A DNA stretch of 10,148 nt from Clostridia bacterium. GTDB lineage: Bacteria > Bacillota_A > Clostridia > Oscillospirales > Acutalibacteraceae. The stretch is taken from the NCBI GenBank assembly GCA_024699005.1, contig JAILQN010000354.1, positions 1-10,148 of the forward strand, in the 5' to 3' direction. Positions 5,881 to 10,148 of this stretch are shown here, in pieces (position 1 is the first letter of the stretch; every line of letters starts with the position of its first letter). The position numbers and the translations under genes are program-made. The notes beneath the pieces are model-generated. The model saw nothing but the letters and a program-made list of their open reading frames with translations, ran no database searches and had not been told where the DNA came from.

Positions 5881-6717
5881 ATGCAGCTTGAAAAAAACAC
5901 TCTTGAGATCGGGCTTCCGGAGCCGATAAAGATACTTCACGTAACGGACAGTCACCTGGCGTTTTGCGACGAGCGTAACGACGAGAGGAAAATGGCGCTG
6001 GCGCGCACCCGCGGCGACAATGACGAAAGGGAAAAATACTTTTACGAGCAGCTTGCTTACGGCAAAGAGAACTGCGACCTGATCGTCCACACCGGCGACC
6101 TTATCGACTTCACATCCCAGGCGAATTTCGAGTTCGCCAGAAAGGTCCTTGCCGAGGAGAAGGTCTTCTTCACCGCGGGCAATCACGAGTTCTCGCAGTA
6201 CGTGGGCGAGGCTTACGAGGACCGCGCCTACAAGATGAACAGTTTCCGTGAAATGATGCCGGGCCTTGGCGCTCCGCTGTTTTTCAACTCGAGGATCGTG
6301 GGCGGCGTCAACTTCGTGGCGATAGACGACAGCTACCATCAGTTCGAGCCGTGGCAGATCGCAAGGCTTGAAAAGGAGATCGCGAAGGGCCTGCCGGTAA
6401 TCCTCTGCCTGCACGTCCCGCTTTTTGAGGAGAAGCTTTACGAGTATCACGTCTCGCGCTCCGGCGAGGGCACCAGCTGCTATCTTGCGGGCTGCCCGGA
6501 GGAGCTTCTGCCTTACGACGAGTGGAGGGCGATAGAGATACGCCCCCGCGGCGTGACGGCGGAGGCGGTGGAGTTCATCAGATCCCGGGACAGCATAAAA
6601 GCGATCCTTGCGGGGCATATCCATTTCAGTTTCGTCAGCGAGACAGCTCCCGGCAGACCGCAGTTCGTGACGGACGTGGGATGCAGGGGGAACGCTCGGG
6701 AAATAATTATTAAATAA
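5881..6717 (+). CDS. Calcineurin-like metallophosphoesterase
   Basis: This 278-residue cytoplasmic protein carries all five signature blocks of calcineurin-like phosphoesterases: D23 and H25 in VTDSHL, D73 in HTGDLIDF, N101-H102-E103 in GNHEF, H178 in CLHVP, and H246/H248 in AGHIHFS. These bind two metal ions and cleave phosphomonoester or phosphodiester bonds. An insert of about 30 charged residues (about 30-60) between the first two blocks, and another around 190-230, set it apart from compact family members and may shape the substrate pocket. The ribosome binding site is AAAGG about 12 bases before the ATG, a rather long spacing. It follows the unknown 5327 gene by 20 bases and may share its transcript. 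The substrate (cyclic nucleotide, phospholipid, nucleotide or wall precursor) is unknown. Confidence 0.9.
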   Translation: MQLEKNTLEIGLPEPIKILHVTDSHLAFCDERNDERKMALARTRGDNDEREKYFYEQLAYGKENCDLIVHTGDLIDFTSQANFEFARKVLAEEKVFFTAGNHEFSQYVGEAYEDRAYKMNSFREMMPGLGAPLFFNSRIVGGVNFVAIDDSYHQFEPWQIARLEKEIAKGLPVILCLHVPLFEEKLYEYHVSRSGEGTSCYLAGCPEELLPYDEWRAIEIRPRGVTAEAVEFIRSRDSIKAILAGHIHFSFVSETAPGRPQFVTDVGCRGNAREIIIK

Positions 6718-6771
6718 ATTAATTAATTAATTAATACTGAAAACTTAAAACTTAAAAATTAATAATTGCGG
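6717..6771. repeat. AATT tandem run followed by the left copy of a 39-base inverted repeat
   Basis: AATT units run from the stop codon of the phosphoesterase gene to 6735. From 6733 to 6771 is a 39-base sequence with the core ACTGAAAACTTAAAA (6736-6750) ending in AATTGCGG. Its reverse complement recurs at 9345-9383 with 37 of 39 positions identical. Internally it has a 7-base period. Confidence 0.8.
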
Positions 6772-6773
6772 TT

Positions 6774-6794
6774 CATTTTTGCGGAGCAAAAATG
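6774..6794. repeat. Perfect 9-base-pair hairpin upstream of the secreted transglutaminase gene
   Basis: CATTTTTGC (6774-6782), loop GGA, GCAAAAATG (6786-6794). It starts two bases after the AATTGCGG end of the 39-base repeat. No T-tract follows on the plus strand, so a terminator role is not supported. A second GGGCG/CGCCC stem can form at 6807-6827. Confidence 0.6.
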
Positions 6795-6857
6795 CTTATT
6801 GTAAATGGGCGCGGACAGCACACGCCCGAAATACAGACTTCTAATGAGGTGACGTAG

Positions 6858-8852
6858 ATGAAAAAGATCCTTTTTGCTTTTATCGGCGCGGTGCTTCTTT
6901 TATCGGTCGTTTCTGTATGGGCAGGCGCGGATCAGACGTTCACGTCTCTTGACGATGCGGCTGATTATTGCCGCGAGCAGGCGATCGGCCGGGCCTCCCA
7001 ATTGGATTACACGCTCATTGTATCCATGGACGATGTCGAAGCGTCCGGAGATCTGTACGATTATTATTACTATGCTCAGGATTATATCCGGAATAAGATG
7101 CTGGCGCATACCGGAGCCGGCACCGAGGGGGATTACCTCTTCTGGACCGTGGGGGAAACGTCCGGCAGCGCGTCCATCTCCGTATCGGGTTCTCAGGTGA
7201 GCTACAACATGCACAGCACGATCGGGTATTACACCACTTACGCTCAGGAGTCGGATCTGACCTCGGCGCTGCAGCAGATCTACCGTCAGCTGAAGCTGAG
7301 CGAAAAAAGCGATTACGGCAAGGTGATCGCCATAACCGACTGGATCTGCGACAACGTTACGTACGATTACGCCAACCTCGATAACGACGGTTACAATCTG
7401 AAATATACCGCCTACGCCGCGGCAATCAACGGAACGAGCGTCTGTCAGGGTTACGCCACGCTGTTTTACCGGATGGCTCTTGACAACGACATTGACGCCA
7501 GGGTCGTTACCGGTACCGCGGACGGGGGAGACCACGCCTGGAATATCGTCCGGCTCGACGGCGTTTATTATCTGGTCGACGTCACCTGGGCTGACGGGAC
7601 CGGGCGCAAGGATAAATATATCCTCTGCGGAACGGAAGATTTCGGGCTTGACGCCGGCTCCCATATCGCGGACTGGCCGCCGGAGCTTTATACCGATTAC
7701 ACGATATCCGCCACGGCTTATCCCTATTCCCGGGCCGGAGGGCAGATGCCGGAAATAACCTCTCAGCCGTCTGACGTTATGGCGCAGAACGGAAAAAAGG
7801 CGGAATTCTCCGTAGGCGCAGCCGGAGCTGAATCGTATCAGTGGCAGGCGTCCTCAGACAACGGAACAACGTGGAAGGATTCCGGCGCTGCCGGCGCAAA
7901 GACACCCGTTCTGTCGGTCAACGTCGGGACCGGGACCGTAAAAGCGCTGTACAGATGCGCCGTTTCAAACGCGAACGGGACCGTATACTCCTCTTCGGTC
8001 AGGATCAGTCTTGATGATGCGAAACCGATAATCACGGCGCACCCGAAGAACGTGAGTGTGAAGACGGGCGCCCGGGCCTCTTTCGGCGTATCATCCCTTA
8101 ACGCGTCGGCGTATCAGTGGCAGGCGTCATCCGACAACGGCAAGACATGGAAAGCCTCCGGAGCTTCGAGCGCGAAGACGGCGACCCTGAACGTCAACGG
8201 GACAGAGGCCACCGCAAGAGCGCTGTACAGATGCATGCTCACAAATGCAAACGGCACGTCCTATTCCGGTTCTGTTTCGCTGACTCTGACCGACTCGAAG
8301 CCGATAATCAGGGTCCAGCCGGCAAACGTAAGCCTTAAAACCGGACAGGCTGCCGTCTTCACCGTGAACGCTGTCGGCGCCTCCGCATATCAGTGGCAGG
8401 CGAGCTCCGACAACGGCAAGACCTGGAAGAATTCCGGCGCGTCAGGCGCGAAATCGGCGACTCTGAGCGTGAACGCGACCACCGCCACGGCGAAGGTTCT
8501 TTACAGGTGCAGACTGACAAATAATTACGGCGTGACTTATTCTGATTCCGTCTCGCTGAAGATCACCGACGCAAAACCGATAATAAAGACACAGCCGTCC
8601 GGTAAAACCGCACAGGCGGGGCAGAAGGTCAGCTTCACGGTGAGCGCGATAGGAGCGGCGTCTTATCAGTGGCAGGCGAGCCCCGATGGCGGCAAGACCT
8701 GGAAGAATTCCGGCGCGTCAGGTGCGAAATCGGCGACTCTGTCCGTGAACGCGACGACCGCCACGGCAAAGGTCCTTTACAGATGCGTGCTTACGAACGC
8801 GAACGGGACGACTTATTCAGACAGCGTCAGGATAACGATGACCGCAGCGTGA
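6858..8852 (+). CDS. Secreted transglutaminase-like protein with four C-terminal Ig-like repeats
   Basis: This is a 664-residue exported protein. Residues 1-24 are a typical signal peptide (MKK, hydrophobic core, cleavage likely after AGA before DQ). Residues about 30-150 are an uncharacterised N-terminal region. Residues about 150-260 are a transglutaminase-like (papain-fold) domain with a complete apparent triad: C196 in GTSVCQGYATLF, H226 in GGDHAWNIV and D241 in YYLVDVTWAD. Such bacterial domains act as proteases or in peptide and wall remodelling rather than always cross-linking. From residue 297 to the end are four Ig-like repeats of 92 residues, each with YQWQAS..G.TWK and LYRC. The start has GAGGTGA at suitable spacing. 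No LPXTG, membrane tail or choline-type anchor is seen, so it is probably released or held non-covalently. It appears monocistronic. Confidence 0.9.
   Translation: MKKILFAFIGAVLLLSVVSVWAGADQTFTSLDDAADYCREQAIGRASQLDYTLIVSMDDVEASGDLYDYYYYAQDYIRNKMLAHTGAGTEGDYLFWTVGETSGSASISVSGSQVSYNMHSTIGYYTTYAQESDLTSALQQIYRQLKLSEKSDYGKVIAITDWICDNVTYDYANLDNDGYNLKYTAYAAAINGTSVCQGYATLFYRMALDNDIDARVVTGTADGGDHAWNIVRLDGVYYLVDVTWADGTGRKDKYILCGTEDFGLDAGSHIADWPPELYTDYTISATAYPYSRAGGQMPEITSQPSDVMAQNGKKAEFSVGAAGAESYQWQASSDNGTTWKDSGAAGAKTPVLSVNVGTGTVKALYRCAVSNANGTVYSSSVRISLDDAKPIITAHPKNVSVKTGARASFGVSSLNASAYQWQASSDNGKTWKASGASSAKTATLNVNGTEATARALYRCMLTNANGTSYSGSVSLTLTDSKPIIRVQPANVSLKTGQAAVFTVNAVGASAYQWQASSDNGKTWKNSGASGAKSATLSVNATTATAKVLYRCRLTNNYGVTYSDSVSLKITDAKPIIKTQPSGKTAQAGQKVSFTVSAIGAASYQWQASPDGGKTWKNSGASGAKSATLSVNATTATAKVLYRCVLTNANGTTYSDSVRITMTAA
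7746..8849 (+). repeat. Four in-frame 276-base repeats encoding Ig-like domains
   Basis: Repeats lie at 7746-8021, 8022-8297, 8298-8573 and 8574-8849, each exactly 276 bases with no indel; the last ends right at the stop codon. The conserved GTATCAGTGGCAGGCG-like word starts at 7835, 8111, 8387 and 8663. Repeats 3 and 4 are nearly identical over about 88 bases (around 8424-8511 and 8700-8787, seven differences by eye), pointing to a recent duplication or gene conversion. Confidence 0.92.
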
Positions 8853-8928
8853 CACTGTGAGTATGAATGACTGCGCATTTTTGCAAAGGCAGATTAATAG
8901 GGGATGTAAAAAACGCATCATATTCAAT

Positions 8929-8965
8929 GGGATGTCAATCAGGGGACGGTTTTGTGATTTACCCC
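8929..8965 (+). repeat. REP-like palindrome, copy A
   Basis: It contains TCAATCAGGGGACGGTT and ends TGATTTACCCC. Stem pairing of GTCAATCA with TGATTTAC has one mismatch. Its 3' arm is exactly complementary to the 5' arm of copy C (GGGGTAAATCA). Confidence 0.7.
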
Positions 8966-9026
8966 AAAGAACGTCGATATCCGACAGTTCAGACAATGAT
9001 CGCTGTAAGAAAACTCTTTATTTTCA

Positions 9027-9064
9027 GGCTGTCAATCACAGAACCGTCCCACTGATTGACCCAC
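9027..9064 (-). repeat. REP-like palindrome, copy B
   Basis: On the minus strand it reads GGGTCAATCAGTGGGACGG, then TTCTGTGATTGACAGCC. The arms GTCAATCA and TGATTGAC pair perfectly over eight bases. Confidence 0.7.
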
Positions 9065-9109
9065 CGGTAATTGCACTGAACCATTTATTTACAATGTAAA
9101 ACAATAAAA

Positions 9110-9138
9110 AATCCACAGACCTTGACAGTTTGTGGATT
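9110..9138 (-). terminator. Hairpin at the centre of the REP nest; possible minus-strand terminator
   Basis: AATCCACA (9110-9117) pairs perfectly with TGTGGATT (9131-9138) across a 13-base loop. On the minus strand the stem runs into TTTTTTATTG, as in an intrinsic terminator; on the plus strand no T-run follows. It is about 270 bases past the rhamnosidase stop codon and has an AT-rich stem, so function is uncertain. Confidence 0.35.
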
Positions 9139-9151
9139 ATAAATTGGATTT

Positions 9152-9190
9152 GGGGTAAATCAGAGGGACGGTTCTGTGATTGATATCCCC
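9152..9190 (+). repeat. REP-like palindrome, copy C
   Basis: It begins GGGGTAAATCAGAGGGACGG and ends TGATTGATATCCCC. It shares the GGGACGGTTCTGTGATTGA core with copy B. Confidence 0.7.
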
Positions 9191-9247
9191 TGAAAGTCAA
9201 TATCAGAAATCGAATCAATACAGATCAGCAGGCAAGGAATGCGCATC

Positions 9248-9285
9248 GGGATCAATCACGGCACCGCTCCCCTGATTGACATCCC
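9248..9285 (-). repeat. REP-like palindrome, copy D
   Basis: On the minus strand it begins GGGATGTCAATCAGGGG, identical over 17 bases to the start of copy A, then has a diverged loop (AGCGGTGCCG) and ends TGATTGATCCC. Confidence 0.65.
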
Positions 9286-9324
9286 TCGCTGTCGGAGTCT
9301 TTTTACAGCCCCTTCATACATTAA

Positions 9325-9343
9325 TGGGCGTTGGCGCAGCCCA
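9325..9343. repeat. Small hairpin beside the right copy of the inverted repeat
   Basis: TGGGC (9325-9329) pairs with GCCCA (9339-9343) around a 9-base loop. Like the hairpin at 6774-6794 it starts one or two bases beyond the AATTGCGG end of the 39-base repeat, but its sequence is different. Confidence 0.5.
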
Positions 9344-9344
9344 C

Positions 9345-9383
9345 CCGCAATTATTCATTATTAAGTTTTAAGTTTTCAGTATT
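9345..9383. repeat. Right copy of the 39-base inverted repeat
   Basis: The reverse complement matches 6733-6771 at 37 of 39 positions, including the core ACTGAAAACTTAAAA (plus-strand 9366-9380) and the AATTGCGG end. It lies in opposite orientation, so the pair encloses about 2.6 kb with the transglutaminase gene and the REP nest. Confidence 0.8.
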
Positions 9384-9389
9384 CATTAA

Positions 9390-9405
9390 AATTCCGTCAG
9401 GAATT
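9390..9405 (-). terminator. Small hairpin overlapping the rhamnosidase stop codon
   Basis: AATTCC (9390-9395) and GGAATT (9400-9405) form a 6-base-pair stem with a 4-base loop. On the minus strand it is followed by only a few T. The weak stem and short T-tract make it a marginal terminator. Confidence 0.3.
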
Positions 9406-10148
9406 ACAAAACATGCCTTCCTGCCGACAGTGTTTTCTTCGTCCCGTCCGGCGCGACAAATAGGGCGGTAGTATTCGCGGGTACGGAAACGGTATACTCA
9501 TATCCGTCCGGCTTTTTCTCCCAGCCGGATTTTACCGCGCCGCAGACGCTCCTGTATTCGGCTTCTGCGAAGGTAAAATGCCCGCCGGGCTTCGGCGCGA
9601 TAACGAAATGATTTTCGCCGTCGACTTTTATTCCGCACATCTCGCCGAAGAGCCATTCGACGAGGGCTCCTTTGGAATAGTGGTTCAGACTGCCGATGCC
9701 GCCGGACGCGGAGTCGGGGCCTTCCCACGCCTCCCAGATGGTGTTCGCGCCGGCTTTGGGCATGGAAAGCCAGCCGGGGATCTCCTCGTTCTCAAGCAGT
9801 TTATATGCGTATTCTATATCGATATCCTGAAGCACGTACAGTATCAGCGGAGTGGAGAGGAAGCCCGTCCCCAGCCGCCAGCCGTAATTTTCCAGCGCCG
9901 TTATAAGGCGCTTTTTTGCGTATCCGGTCTTCTCTTCGTCCAGAAGACCGAGATACAGCGGCCGCACCAGCTTTGCCTGCCGGTCGGTATCGAGGGTGAA
10001 TTTCTTCGTTCCGACGAGTTTGCGGTACCCGCGGCGGACTTTGTCGGCGTAAGAAAGATAACGTTTTTTATCATCGGGCTTCTTGAGTATATCCGCGATC
10101 TTCGCCATGACCTCCATGAGCCACACGATATAAGCGGTAGTCTCTTCC
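9404..10148 (-). CDS. GH78 alpha-L-rhamnosidase, C-terminal part (5' end beyond the window)
   Basis: The frame is open from the right edge to TAA at 9404-9406, giving about 247 residues of a larger protein; GH78 enzymes are usually 700-1100 residues. The visible part is the end of the (alpha/alpha)6 barrel followed by a C-terminal beta-sandwich. Diagnostic blocks are ETTAYIVWLMEVMAKIADIL at the edge, YGWRLGTGFLSTPLILYVL, then IPGWLSMPKAGANTIWEAWEG, then GSLNHYSKGALVEWLFG and FVIAPKPGGHFTFAEAEYRS. The first Glu of TIWEAWEG corresponds to the conserved Glu proposed as general base in characterised GH78 enzymes (by memory of family alignments). The enzyme releases terminal L-rhamnose from plant glycosides or pectic polysaccharide side chains. 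The internal GTG near 10126 is not a real start because the upstream residues are also family-like. Operon partners, if any, lie to the right. Confidence 0.88.
   Translation of the reverse strand, partial: EETTAYIVWLMEVMAKIADILKKPDDKKRYLSYADKVRRGYRKLVGTKKFTLDTDRQAKLVRPLYLGLLDEEKTGYAKKRLITALENYGWRLGTGFLSTPLILYVLQDIDIEYAYKLLENEEIPGWLSMPKAGANTIWEAWEGPDSASGGIGSLNHYSKGALVEWLFGEMCGIKVDGENHFVIAPKPGGHFTFAEAEYRSVCGAVKSGWEKKPDGYEYTVSVPANTTALFVAPDGTKKTLSAGRHVL

Larger units (their letters stand above)
8899..9315. mobile_element. REP-like palindrome nest, MITE/BIME-like
   Basis: Four copies of a roughly 37-base imperfect palindrome (arms like GTCAATCA/TGATTGAC around a conserved GGGACGGTTCTG loop) are arranged +, -, +, -. 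The whole nest is itself an imperfect inverted repeat: the left end (GGGG, then TGTAAAAA, then 27-30 bases to GGGATGTCAATCAGGGG) recurs on the opposite strand at the right end. The inner copies are both preceded by TTTCAGG. Unit-internal spacings are alike (centres about 99 and 95 bases apart) while the spacers have diverged. The GGGACGGTTCT word resembles, from memory, REP sequences linked to Y1/RAYT-type transposases. No transposase is present in the window, so it would be non-autonomous. Confidence 0.7.
8853..9403. other. Non-coding region between the transglutaminase and rhamnosidase genes
   Basis: These 551 bases contain no supportable gene; the short open frames here read through repeats. 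They hold the REP-like nest (about 8899-9315), a central hairpin (9110-9138), a TGGGC/GCCCA hairpin (9325-9343), the right copy of the 39-base inverted repeat (9345-9383) and a small hairpin at the rhamnosidase stop codon. The flanking genes converge here. Confidence 0.75.

Noticed and set aside
5848..6624. 258-residue minus-strand frame opposite the phosphoesterase
   Set aside because: The plus strand carries all phosphoesterase motifs; the antisense product is a basic, low-information shadow.
6774..6794. Rho-independent terminator of the phosphoesterase gene
   Set aside because: The hairpin is perfect but AT-rich and has no T-tract after it on the plus strand.
6900..7664. 254-residue minus-strand frame opposite the transglutaminase domain
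   Set aside because: It overlaps the catalytic Cys-His-Asp blocks of the plus-strand gene and has no start context or domain of its own.
8857..9218. Short frames (60-80 residues) in the 8853-9403 region on both strands
   Set aside because: They read straight through the REP-like palindromes and hairpins and have no credible ribosome binding sites or protein-like conservation.
8929..9285. CRISPR array
   Set aside because: The four 37-base repeats alternate in orientation, vary in sequence and have unequal spacers, which fits REP palindromes and not a CRISPR array.

Overview
The window looks like a chromosomal segment of a Gram-positive, anaerobic Clostridia-type bacterium (Bacillota, probably a gut Oscillospiraceae-like lineage). 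This is an inference from AGGAGG-type ribosome binding sites, an AzlCD pair, an M20 peptidase of a type common in Clostridia, a GH78 rhamnosidase, and a secreted protein with transglutaminase and Ig-like domains. No rRNA, tRNA, CRISPR array or intact transposase gene is visible.

Layout: On the minus strand at the left edge is azlC-azlD (azlD runs off the edge), with a recognisable promoter near 922-950. A 480-base non-coding stretch full of small repeats precedes a plus-strand MATE transporter gene (start 1364). Its C-terminus continues into a GHKL-type ATPase domain in the -1 frame after a run of seven A. A small membrane protein gene (3231) follows and also breaks frame, at a run of ten A. 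Next come an M20 metallopeptidase (3773-5224), an AT-rich gene of unknown function (5327-5860), a calcineurin-like phosphoesterase (5881-6717), and a secreted transglutaminase-like protein ending in four Ig-like repeats of exactly 92 residues (6858-8852). A non-coding stretch (8853-9403) holds a nest of four REP-like palindromes. At the right edge, on the minus strand, is the C-terminal part of a GH78 alpha-L-rhamnosidase.

The genes do not form one obvious pathway; most look like independent transcription units. AzlC/AzlD form one complex, and the 5327 gene and the phosphoesterase (20 bases apart) may share a transcript.

The most unusual content is between and within genes: (i) a MATE-GHKL fusion interrupted at an A7 tract; (ii) a second gene interrupted at an A10 tract; (iii) a G8 tract in the ribosome-binding position of the MATE gene; (iv) a family of short intergenic repeats with a 7-base period, several starting at stop codons; (v) a roughly 415-base, internally symmetric REP nest; (vi) a 39-base inverted repeat pair bracketing the transglutaminase gene and that nest.
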